Assembly: GCA_030549495.1 (NCBI GenBank)
Contig: JAUIRK010001052.1
Span: 1,674,001-1,738,000, forward strand
Length of the DNA stretch: 64,000 nucleotides
Reading direction: 5' to 3'
DNA from: Nectonema munidae
Lineage: Eukaryota > Nematomorpha > Nectonematoida > Nectonematidae
Every line of letters starts with the position of its first letter. Within the stretch, counting starts at the first letter, position 1. Under the pieces are notes generated by a model. That model made no database searches, was not told the DNA's origin, and worked only from the letters and a program-made list of their open reading frames with translations. The translations under genes and the position numbers were made by a program. Below, piece after piece: positions 1 through 11,700 of this stretch.

Positions 1-831
1 TAAACTTATTTTTGTCTCTCTATCAATTTATGGTATTTACATTTTATTTTATTATTTTAGTTAGACCACTTTTATACGTTTTTGCTTCACTTTGGTACAC
101 TTTTCTATATTAGTTATAGGCAAAACTTATTATTTCTTGAATTTATTGAAAAATACATAGAAACTATCATATGAAAAGGTTTTTTTTGCATTAACTAATT
201 AACCCTAGCAAGACGGATAATTTTTTACACCCTTCAAAGACGGATAATGGGAGTTTTACTCCCAATCATAAAACAACTACTTTTTGACATTTTAGAGTTT
301 TTTTTGCTTAAATTCTATACCTAGAAGAAAATTTAATACTCCATACAAAGTATTCATCCGATTTCTCTGGGGTGTCTATCATTATTATAACTTAATTTTG
401 TAAGAATGTGATGGCGTTAAAATCTAAAAATCAAAATTTATTTTACGAGCTGTTTCGCATATACGAAATAAACTATATTTTTTATTTTTGCTATCATCTG
501 CGTTCTGGTTGTTATTTCTAATGTTTGCACTTGCGCAGCAAAATATGAGTTCCATATACGTTACCAACAATATGACGTTTACTTTTAATACTAATGTCTT
601 TTGTTTACAATTACTCTGCATCAATGTGTATTGGCTGATGTACCGAGAATGTGTTTGAAATATGAGCCGATTGATCGATATCAATAAGCAGGCAATTCAT
701 ATTTCACATTATTCATTATCAAATCTCACCATCGCAAACATAATCATTCTGATTGTTTTGATTTCTGGGTTTGCTTCATTCCAGCTTATTTATTGGAGTT
801 TCTATTTTTCTCTACATCATGTATTTCAAAA

Positions 832-1037
832 TGAGTTCATACAACGGTGAGTCGTCAAGTGATGAAAGCAGTCTTGTTTTTGATTCTGATGCTTACGGTG
901 GTACTGATGTTGAAATTTTTGTTTCAAGTAGTTCCACATGTAGTCGTGAAAGTTCTCCATGTGATTCACTTGTTGCACCCCACGGCACAAAATATTTCTC
1001 GGAGCCCAAAGAAAACCGCGTAAGAGCTTTGTCTTAA
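832..1037 (+). pseudogene. piggyBac transposase N-terminal acidic region
   Basis: From the Met at 832 (MSSYNGESSSDESS) the frame encodes a Ser/Asp/Glu-rich tail, as is typical for the first 60-70 residues of piggyBac transposases. A Met at 817 in the same frame is also possible. It ends in a stop at 1037, and the DNA-binding and early catalytic region expected next is not recognisable. The assignment rests on composition plus position inside the TTAA-bounded element. Confidence 0.5.
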
Positions 1038-1996
1038 AACATTAGAGACGTCTCCTTGTCTACGCCTGGGCCTAAAGGAGTTGCTAAGAATCTTTCCAAT
1101 CCCCTCGAAATTTTTAATCTTTTTTTTGCACAAAATCTTATTTTGTACATATTTTATGCACCAAGGAAAAACTCCATGAAAACTACAGGTATGATAGATT
1201 ATCTACATAAAATATAACAAGTCGATAAAACTGTTTTTATATAAGGTCGATGCACGGATAGTGGCTTTCCAATGCAATCCCCATGCATCGATAAAAGCCA
1301 ATTGCATTGGAAAGCCGTTTATCGATGCACGGATAGTGCAACATAACCAAGGTGTTGTTCTATTTCACAATCGGTGGTAACTTGAATTTTATGAACATTC
1401 AACATTGCACCCATCTAGATTTTATTTCCATCTTGTATTGTGATGAATATCATAAATTTTACAAAAAAGAAACTTTACCTAAACTTTAGTAAACTTTACT
1501 TTTCAAAGTTGTCGCGATAAAAAGGATGTCCACATTTTTTGTACCTGGACTTCAAATACACTAGATAACTTCCAGGGGGCGGGGTCATGGGCCTAGGCCC
1601 CCTATGAAAAATGGCTTCGAAAATTACACTTACTAATGTATACACCTACATGTATAAAAAATAAATTTTTGCAATTCATGGCAAAATAATGTTAAAAATA
1701 TGAAAACATAGGTAATTAGTGATTCTAAAAGTTTTATTGATAGAGCTTGAATTGAATTGGAATTTTTTTGACAATTTGTATTTTATATGTAAACAGCATA
1801 TCGCTACAAATTTTATCGACTTGTCAAATAGGATATTTTTCATCAGAATAATTTCAATATTTTTTATAGTAAAGCTGAGCCTCGTTTTGAAAATCTACGT
1901 TACTGCTATGAAAGGTTTTCTGTAGAAGATTTTCTGGTTATACACGGGCCATCGATCTTCAACGTGTTTATGTAAAATTTTTATTTTCCGATAAAA

Positions 1997-3163
1997 ATGG
2001 AGAACCTTTCTGAAGGCAGTAATAAGCAGGGACATGTTTATTTTGGTCATGATTATAAAAGTAACAGAAATACTTGTGATAAATTATCACCTATAAGGTA
2101 CTTGCACGATGAATTTTCCAAAAGTTGTCCTAAGTATTGGTGTCCCAAGTACTATGTCACTATAGATGAGCGACTTGTAAAGTTTTGAGGAAGATCGCCA
2201 ATAAAAGTTTACGATCCCTCTAAACCAGGGAGATATGGCATGAAAGTATATCATAATGTTGACTCTGTTAGCTTTTATGTATTGTCAAGTGAAGTATATG
2301 TTTCAGGATTGAGTTATAAAAGCTATTTCAAATCTACAAATATTGTAAAAAGACTTGTAGCAATATCTAATATACCAAAAGGTTATGGAATTTATGTTGA
2401 TAGATTTTTTATGGCCCATGAGTTATGTTGTTGGGCGGTAGATCGTAAACTCACGGTTTGTGGAACAGTTAGGGCAAACTGTAGATTTATGTCACATAAA
2501 TTCGACCTTCATATCTCAAAGATTTAAATTTGGTAGATTGTGAGAGCAAATTTTTATATACAAAATACTCTTCGCTAACAGTTTACATCCCAAAAAAACA
2601 TTCTAGTAAAGCATTTAGATCTGTTTACATAATGTCTAGCCAGCATCTTTCGGAAATTGAATTAGTCAGTAGTCAGAGAAAACCCCCAAACTATTTTAGA
2701 TTATAACATGTATAAAGCGGGTGTAGATGCTTTCAACAAGATGGCTAGAGATTATTCGTGCTACAGAACCTCGAGAAGATAGCCAATGGCGATTTTTACA
2801 AATTTATTAGACATCGCTACAAATAATAGTTGGGTCATTATGAAATCAAACATGCCAGAAAGGTATCCAAGTCTCAGAAAAGGTGGACGAAAGTGTTTCA
2901 TTAGAAGTTTAGCTCTACATCTAACTGAAAAGGCCATGCAAATCAGATGCTAAAGTTCATCAACACGTGTTGGCACAAGAAAAATGTTATCTTTTTATGG
3001 TTTCGAAGCATCCAATCAACCAACTACATCACATGGAAGAGGTTATTGTTTCGTTTCAAATTGTAAACCAAGAAAAAAAAGTACAAGAAAGTGCATAAAA
3101 TGTCAAAAGCCTTGTTGTAAAAACCACACAATACTTATTTGCACAGAGTGTAAAGACTCATAA
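1997..3163 (+). pseudogene. piggyBac transposase catalytic core and C-terminal cysteine domain (broken)
   Basis: Several frames carry the DDE_Tnp_1_7 core in order. TIDERLVKF then GRSP at about 2160-2195 corresponds to the first catalytic Asp and the conserved FKGR turn. PSKPGRYGMKV follows at 2220-2245. YVDRFF at about 2395 carries the second Asp and is followed by GTVRANC (2460-2480). NMYKAGVDAFNKM at about 2705 carries the third Asp. The C-terminal end (3045-3160) is the Cys/His-rich module (CIKCQKPCCKNH, then CTEC) that binds the subterminal DNA in this family. All three catalytic Asp positions are still visible, but the frame is broken by at least a stop after VKF and further stops and shifts at 2527-2990. 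There is no full-length reading frame. Confidence 0.85.
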
Positions 3164-3634
3164 ACTTTCTAATCTTCAAATAAACATTTTTCTTTTCTTT
3201 TTCACACTTTTGTGTAGAGTTTTTGAGAGTGAAATAATTGTTACCATAATCAGAAATTGTAAACATAAAGTAAAAAACTATCGGAAAATGTGGTATTTTC
3301 AAAATAAAATTAAAAATTGTAATTTTAGATAAAATATATTTGCCATGGTTTGATTTTTTGATAAACAAAAAGTAAAAAATATTTTAACGAAATTTTTGTT
3401 TTCTAGAAAAATGTTACTTTTTTTTTTGTAGATGGCGTTAAAAAATGGATTGAACCATTTTTCTCCAATATTTAAACATAAAAATGTTATCACTTTATTT
3501 AGGATAATTCTACACGCATAATTCCAAATTTACGTGTTAGATTCAATACAGGTTGTCTATCTTTTTTTATGATTAAAATGACTTTCAAAATTGCTTTGGG
3601 AGTAAAACTCCCATCTCCGTCCTGCGAGGGTTAA

Positions 3635-5557
3635 AGTATAAAATGTGTCGCGTAATCTGATGTCACTTTTTTTTCACTAGGTTTCCCCTTTTGTTGTAAG
3701 ATTTTTGAATTTTGTTTTTTTCAAATCATTGTTGATATTAATGAATACTATTTTTTCCAAAGTTTCCCCATTTTTGGTATCTTTTTGCACTGTTATCTAC
3801 GATGTTTTTGGTACTGCATTTGACAACATTCCAATTTTAACTTTTTTTATATCAACATTTATAATCATTTTTCTCCTCAATTTTTGACAGGATACTTAAT
3901 TAATTTAGAGGATTCCAGTGTGTATAATTAAAACACCCTTTTGCATATTATTCTTTGATAAAAAATACTTTCCTATTTTTTTCCATAATTAAGAACACCC
4001 ACTTTCTATTTAAATAGCATGCTTTTCTATAATAAAAACACTCATCTATTTATTTTTCATTGATTAAATTACCCTTCTACTATTTCTCCCTAAATTAAAA
4101 TAAATCCAAAGATGTCAAGATATAAGTTTTCAGTTTTTAATAGGATATAATTTTTGATGGTAAAAGGTCTTAGAATGTTTGGGCTGGTAAATTGTTCTCC
4201 CGGTTGGTAAACATCTGGGGTATATCCTTCACAAATAAGTAAGGATTTTCAGCTGATTATTATTATTATTATATTAATTAAATAATATAATTATATTATA
4301 TTATATTATTATTAATTAATATATATTTAAAAACCTGGCAATATATTGCAAAAAAAAAGTTACGCCTCGCTAAATTTCAGAAAACACAAATTACAAATGC
4401 TTTGAATCCTCTAAATTTAATTCTGACAACATTTACATTAAAAGGGTAAGCTTTGAATAAAAAGCCATCTGTGCAAGTTATTTGGACATTTTGGCCAAGC
4501 CATCCTTTCTCATGATTCGATACGAAGGCTTGTAAATTAAACCGAAAATAATGCTTTTTTCAAATATTATTATCGAAATCGTATCTTGCACTTTCTGATT
4601 TTGCATTTCTGATTGCACGAAATGGATATGATGTCCATTTTAAGTCTAAAATTTGTCAACTATTTGCCTAACGTTATATATTGCATGTAAATTTTTACTT
4701 TCAATTTTTCTGTTTAAAATTTTCTTTTTAGTTCTTTTGAATTTTCATAGAATGTCTTCTAATAGTCCAAAAGAAACTTTATTTAATTTTTGGAAGTCAA
4801 GACAAGAAAAATTTTTTATAAATCGTAATTAAGCATAACCATTTAAACTTTGTCTTGTAATTCGCTATATTTGGATTGGGAAAGAATTTAGCAAACTTAA
4901 CTAAGTTTAGAAATAAAACTTACACTTCCTTGTCTCACTACATATGAACTATTTACATATCTACACGCTCAATTTCTATCATTCACTACGATCAACACTA
5001 ATATTTCTTTGAAAGTCTTTTAAGGGTGCGTTCTACCAGGTATTACTGTATTCATCAACATAAGCATGCACTGCTTATGAGCTCCATTGCAATGGAGAAG
5101 AGAAATTTTTTTGTAAAAGTTTTTTAATCATGGAATGAGTACTAGTTTCCTTAAACTTTTTTTTACGTAAAAAAAGAGTGTATGCTAATATATTTAATCA
5201 TATAAGAGCGTCATTATCATTATTGGGTAAATCAGAGGCACACATCTTCAGAACTTTTGAGAGGGTGGGGGGTTGGGAGATCTTTTTTTTTTATTATAAT
5301 TTTCAAAATTTATTATAAAAGAATTTTTGTCCAATGAACACACTACCATTATTCTATTACTCGACAACTTACACTCTCAGCTTCCAATCCCATCATAACC
5401 GCGGATAATTTTAGGGATTTTATCAAGTCAGATTACCTTGTTTTTCATTGTAATCCCTTCATTACCTTCTATCTTAAAAGATAACTAAATCATTTTATTA
5501 ATTTAATGATATTTTTGTTTAGACCTCGTAGAAACGATATCCTCACATCTTTTTCAG
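3635..5557. other. No gene seen; AT-rich spacer
   Basis: No coding exon or mobile-element protein was recognised. A short TTA/TAT low-complexity tract lies at 4258-4325. A G-rich patch (5260-5280) followed by a T-run resembles the edge of a small repeat but has no partner end that I can see. This is the region upstream of the PDF-receptor exons, so a 5' exon or promoter of that gene may lie here unseen. Confidence 0.5.
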
Positions 5558-5721
5558 CGTAGCTAATAATACTCTTACATTGCATTTCCTCGGTGAAAGA
5601 TTTTCCTCTATGGAACACTCGAAAGAGAAAGTTGTATACCTCAATGATTCCTATCCAGCTTCTTTGCTTGATGATTGCCTACAATTTTTCAAACCAAAAT
5701 CCCCTTCCTTCGATTCTAATC
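5558..5721 (+). CDS. Pdfr: PDF receptor exon: start of ectodomain
   Basis: The acceptor is TTTTTCAG at 5550-5557 and the donor is GTATCG at 5722. The frame is open from 5559 and contains MEHSKEKVVYLNDSYPA (Met at 5610) and LLDDC, the first ectodomain Cys. It enters in phase 2, so a preceding exon with the true start and a signal peptide is expected; Met 5610 is the fallback start. It leaves in phase 1. The downstream intron (5722-5778) is only 57 bp with a strong pyrimidine tract. Confidence 0.65.
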
Positions 5722-8700
5722 GTATCGTACTCATTTTTTCTTTCTTTCTTTACACTAATTTCTATTTTTACTTCTTAGAAAAATATTGCGATATCACATG
5801 GGATACTCTATTATGTTGGCCTCAGACCAATGCGAATGTCCTCGTCTATCAACACTGCCCACCTTTGAAAGGAATCGACACATCAAGTTTTCACGTTCTT
5901 CAATTCTAAAAATTATATAGAATTTATTAAATCTTCATGTATCATTTTCATTTCACCTGAAAACGAACTTTTTGAAAAATTAATATCACGTTCACAGAAA
6001 TTGCAAATACATAAGTTTTTTTAAAAACATTTATTTACAGACAATAAAAAAACTAAATTTGGAAATAGAAGATGATCTCAATAAATCTTTCTAAAAGTAC
6101 AAAAAATATAGCCAAAAAATTTCAAAAAGAGCAAAATATTTTAAAATTAAAAAAATTTTTTTTTTTATAACTTTACAACAAATTTTTTGTCTATTTTCTA
6201 TGTTTCTTCTTATTTTTGCTTTATAAATTGTAAAAAGTAATAGAATTATATTGTAAATTTAATTTGGAGTTGAAAATGATCACTTGGTTTTCCAACTTTT
6301 CCACATGAAAACGACAAACAATTTGGTGTTTAGAAAAATTCTAATTACAGTCTTTCTACTCTTGCACTAACATTCCTCTAATATATACATTGTTTCTTTG
6401 ATGTTTAATTGTCGAGATTGATGTTTTAATGAATGCTTTTCGATAATATCCTCTGAGAATAATGAGATGCATCGTCTGAGAAATAAATTTAGAGTTGCCC
6501 TTCATAATCTCAAATGACAAAATCCCGATTTTAAAATCCCGAAAATCAACATCCCGAACATTGAAATCCCGAAAAACAAAATTCCGAATGTCAAAATCCA
6601 GAATGTTGAAATCCCGAAAGTCAAAATCACGAATGTTAAAATCCAGAATGTTGAAACTCAAAAATTAAAAATATTATTAGGTTTAAGAGAACAAACATAT
6701 AAAAATATTTATCTTTATAATGAAATATTATGGGCAATTGCACTGAGGAAGTCTTTAATGTTTTATTGTATATATGTTATTATATTGATAAAAAAAACGA
6801 AGAATAAAAATGAGGATAAAATTGAAAAATTTGAAAAATGGAGGAATTTTTGTAATAATTTTGAATATGAGTATTTACCTATTTTAGTAGTATAGATAAA
6901 CATTATTAAGATAAATGATATTTAGACATTCGGATTTTAATTTTCGGGATTTAGACATTCGGGATTTTACCTTTCGGGATTTTGACATTCGGGAATGTGA
7001 CCTGGATCCGAATTTAGATGGGCTGAATATGACTAAGTGACCTTGCACAAAATGTTGACAACTTGCAGCGTGTGACAAAATATCAACCGAAAAAAACTGC
7101 AGAAAACAACGATTCTTTTAACTTGACTTTCTAACTAAATACCTCACTAGCTAAAATAATAGTTGTTTAAGATGATAAGAATGAAAAGTCATACAATAAA
7201 TATTTGTTTAAATATTCTAAGCTGGGCGTCGCTAAAGATTCTTAGGCAACTAAAGGCTCTGTTCACTTTTTATTCCTTTACAATACTTATTTACTATTTT
7301 ATTTTGCGAATTTTTACGATATACCTTCCCAGAATTTCCGAATATTTACAATGCACGGCTAAAATCACATCGCTACCATAAAATGAAATCTACATTTTAA
7401 ATACTGTTTCTATCCAGCGATTTTTTATAGTAAGCTTCAAATTTATTCAAAGAATAAATAAAGTAATTATTATAAGGATTATCAAGTGATTAAAAGCGTG
7501 CCTGGGCATTTAGGTGAAATATTATTCTGTTATCTTTTGATTTTTATATTTCTTTATTTTAAATTCATAAAAATATTTTTTTTAATTTAAAAAAAGTGAT
7601 TGCTTTTTAAAAATTTACTTTATTGAGTTTACTGACTTTAAAAATAGAGTTTTCGTTAGGGTTAGGGTTAAGATTATAGGGTTATGGTACAGGTTAGGGT
7701 TGGGTTTAAGTCTATTTAAAAAAACATCCTTTTTCATTTTTAATTAGTTTTTTGGTTTAGTTAGTTAGTTTTTTAGATATTGTGCATATAATTAGTTAGT
7801 TATCTAGATTTTAGATCCGTGGTGTTCTCAACCGTTTTACTCCCAGTTCCCCTTTTAATCATTTTTCAAAATTCATTTCCTCCCTTTCCCTAACCTTCTT
7901 CATTTCCAAAATGACCAGCCTCAGAATTTGCATATGTTTTTAAAGCTTACATTCAAAATAATTATAATATAAAACCAAAAATCTTCAAATTTCTTCCTTA
8001 TCAATGTTCTGCCAAAACCAGAGAAGGCAACGTTACATATACCTTTACATGTAATATTTTTATAGTAAAATTATACACATTTAATAACAATATATTAATT
8101 ATACACATTAATAACAATGTACTAATTACACACACTAAAAATATTGATACGTTTATCCCTTGTAATCTTCTTAGTTAGAGTCTGGCGGTCTATAGTTTTA
8201 CATTTTCTCTTCTCCTCGAACTGTTAAATTCCCCCAAGAAAGGAATTCCTTCAGGATTCTGAACTACTGTTTTAGATAGCCATTTGACGAGTGAAAAATT
8301 TATAATCAGAATTCAAAAAATGTTTGCTGTCGATGGAAAAGCCTGTTAAAATACAAAAAATTATAAATTAATACATTAAATAAATATAAATTTTAAAAAA
8401 TATTATAATATTATTTTCGCCCAAATATCCACCGGCAAAACATTTATTTAATTTAAATTTTCTATTCCCATCCAACTCTCAAAATTTTACTTATTTTTGA
8501 CATTTTCAAAATCAAAAAATTGTTTTTGATAGAATATGCAAAAACATCTTTCAAAAGCCTTTTTAATCAATTTAACTAAAAATCTTCCCCCTCATATGAA
8601 AAATATGTAGAAGAATTGAAAACCAATCTATGACATAGAAAGATAAATTAGAAAAAGCTATCCTAAAAAGAAGGGGAGGATCTATCCAGTTATGGAAGAA

Positions 8701-11700
8701 TATTATTCGCTTCGAACCAATAACTAAAAAGATATTTATCGCAGTTTATGAAGCCAAATTTTGGTTATCATAACATTGGTAGCGATAACTACTTTATAGT
8801 ATATTTTTTTAATAATATAGTGTAGAGTTTATTCCTCAAGCTTGTCTTAGGGAGTTGTGTTTAAATATATATTCCACTTGTTAATGCCATCGAAGTTATT
8901 TGAAAATACAGAGATAGTCAAAGGTGAAATATCTTGCAACTCCAGTCAGACAATTTATTCACATGTTATTTATTATAGAATTTTTTGGACATTTTTGTTG
9001 TAAATAATTGTGATGTTTCTGTATGGCTGAGAAAGTAATATATAAACAGATATTCTTTAGCGTGTTATTATAAATGTCCCATTGAAAGTGATGCAAAATT
9101 AAAATAAACAATTTTAGTCTATGCCCCTACTAAATTTAAACGACAAATACTTTGGAATTAAAATATTCAGTACAAAAATTTGGATATGATTATGGTATCG
9201 CAAATTAAGTGCTGATTCAGATAAAACATCTGACGTAAGAAACGGATCTAAAAATATTCCACACCGAGTTGCTAAGTGATTATATTTTATCCAGTATTTT
9301 TAAATTTCTAAACTATGAAAATATTTTTCTTTGAAGATAAAAATCTCAGCTTTCATCAAAGTAAAAATATTTGAATCATTAGATGATATATTTTAACACT
9401 ATAATGTCAGAGTTTTTTGATATCTTTTAACTATGCATCCACTTTTAAATTTTACAAGTCGCTTGTAAATCATTACTAGGTGTGTGCTGCACGTACAAAT
9501 AAAATGACCAATTATTATTATCGATTGATTCCTTAATCGGTATTACTCCTTATTAAGAAAGCAGGTGTAGTTTTCAAAATATCAAAATTCTTGTCATAAA
9601 AGGATCAAGCTGTCTATTGTAAAATATGATTGTAGCTTCTTTATACTACCGAGTGAGGAGTGACTACATACAAAGTTGACAATACATGTCAATACAGCAT
9701 AATTGCAAAAAAGTTGTGAATAATAATAATTGATCGTAAAACTAGTTTTTAAAGTATTTGTATGAAATTAAAATGATTATTGTAATTGCTTATTGCTCAA
9801 TATTCATGAAACCTTTCGCATGCAAATATAAAGGAAGCAGTGCTTTTGTGAAATCATGCTGTCATGTTGGATTTCATAACAACAACTACTAGCTATACGA
9901 TTCCTAATAAAAATCGCATTAAAATCTCAATGCATAAATACTTTAATATCTTTAATGCTATCTAATGTTATTTTGATATCGTTGTCTAATTTTCATGATT
10001 GCATCACTCAAATACTAAAATTATTTCCAATGTATGATTACTTTTCTTTTTATCGTATTCGAACATGTCTTGCTAACTTAATTACTGTAGTATTCCCTTA
10101 AAAAGTAAACTCACAGTTTTAATAATAAAATAAATTAAGCACAGACAGAGTAAACAATTTATTGGGCACAAAGTTTTAAAAACGAATGAATTTTCGACGA
10201 CAATCTGCTTTTTCAAACATAACGCTGAAAAACAAAGGAAGTTAGTGCCGTAGGTTGTTAACGATGTAATCTACTAAAAAGATATAAAAAGATTACATCG
10301 TTTACAACCAACGACACTAACTTCCTTTGTTTTTCAGCGTTATTTTTGAAAAAGCCGATTGGCGAAAATTCATTTCTTATTAAAACTTTGTGTCCTTACT
10401 CTTTCTCTGTTTACATTATGCACTGATTTAATGGGCTACCTTCAGCACCAAATCTATATCTAATAAAATAAATGAAGTTTCTTTGAGTACCCGACAGAAA
10501 TCTATATCAGCCATTTCTTCTTTTTTTAGATGGCGTCCAAAAACTTGTGACTTTTTTAAAGAAATTTTCTAGAATTATCTTAAATCAGATATCTTATCTT
10601 CAGGAGATTAATTTTGATCTTTCAAAACGTGTGAAAATATTTACAAAGATTCTGTTAATATTCCTAAATGTGAATTTTGGTCTCCTTTTTATTTATAAAT
10701 CCCTTCTTTGATAATAATCAAGCAAAATAGACTAAAAGATCATAAATGCAAATATTTCAAGCCAAAGTCTTAAGATTTTTTGATTTAGAATTTGTTTTTG
10801 TAAAACAAATAATTCTTTAAAAATTTGCGGCAGGTCAAACTTGATCCTATTTGAAAAAAAAATTAATTAGTTAAATGATCAATTTATTGAATTATTTTAT
10901 TGAATTGTATTTCAAGTTCTCAAAATCCAGAGTTTATGCTAAAAGCTAAAAGAGAACTATAAGGACGGAAAATATCTTTAGAAGAAATTTGTGATCAATT
11001 GTTCTAAGATAAACACAGAGAGCAAAACAAGCACGTTATTTATAGTTCACCCCAAGCCTTTTAAAGACGTAATTTTGTTTCAATACATGTATGACACAAT
11101 ATGCTTTTTCTAATATTTTTATATTTACAAATGCTTATCCCTTTTTTAGTCAAACTTATATTCTTATTCTTTGAAATCATTTTATTCAATCGACCAGTAG
11201 GGATAAATATATCTCATTAGCTTATTTGTACTACATGGCTGGTAGCTTGAAAATGAAATTTTAGCCGATTTATTCCAAGCCTAAATAAAATAAAAATTTA
11301 TTATTTATTTTAATTGAATTTATTCCAATTAGTAGGCATCTTTTTCAAAATTTCTGATATCTTATTATAATTTGCATTTTATCTGAATTATTCCATAGAT
11401 TACGCTTACAGGAAATGTGGACCAGATGGAAAGTGGTTGAACCATTTATCCTCAAAGGTAGAAAACAACAATGGCTGGACCAATTACACATCTTGTCTTG
11501 AAAAGCAAGCCAAAGACTTGTACAAGAAAGTTTATAATCGAGAAAATTCTGAAGTGATTTCTTTACTATTCTTTTTATTGATATACAAAAGATTGTTTTT
11601 TAATTATCTATGTTGGGATGCATAGATTTTTTCACCTTTCTTAGCCAAAATATGAATCGCTGTTTGAGGCAAAAATTGAAATCTTAGTTTCTTAGCCCCT

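Larger units (their letters stand above)
199..3634 (+). mobile_element. piggyBac-type DNA transposon, decayed
   Basis: Both ends are framed by the piggyBac target TTAA (199-202 and 3631-3634). The termini are inverted copies: CCCTAGCAAGACGG at 203-216 and, reading inward from 3630 on the other strand, CCCTCGCAGGACGG. Both are followed by a shared GGGAGTTTTACTCCC palindrome (249-263; 3598-3612). The left end is unusual: a second terminal-like copy begins at 231 (CCCTTCAAAGACGG), so the motif is present twice there and once on the right. Transposase fragments lie inside on the plus strand. About 950 bases between the N-terminal fragment and the catalytic core (1040-1990) show no readable coding and probably hold a later insertion plus decay. 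Family assignment is firm; the copy is not functional. Confidence 0.9.
5887..11398 (+). other. PDF receptor intron with repeats
   Basis: Large intron (5.5 kb) containing the foldback element at 6494-7009, a short TTAGGG-like patch at about 7660-7705 and a long-arm inverted repeat at 10142-10412. No other coding was recognised. 7710-10140 and 10413-11398 are plain AT-rich sequence. Confidence 0.6.

Noticed and set aside
6356-6661. A reverse frame with NILDFNIRDFDFRDF repeats, looking like a repetitive protein
   Set aside because: It is the translation of the foldback element's tandem arm; the 47.7-kb copy gives the same pseudo-peptides on both strands.
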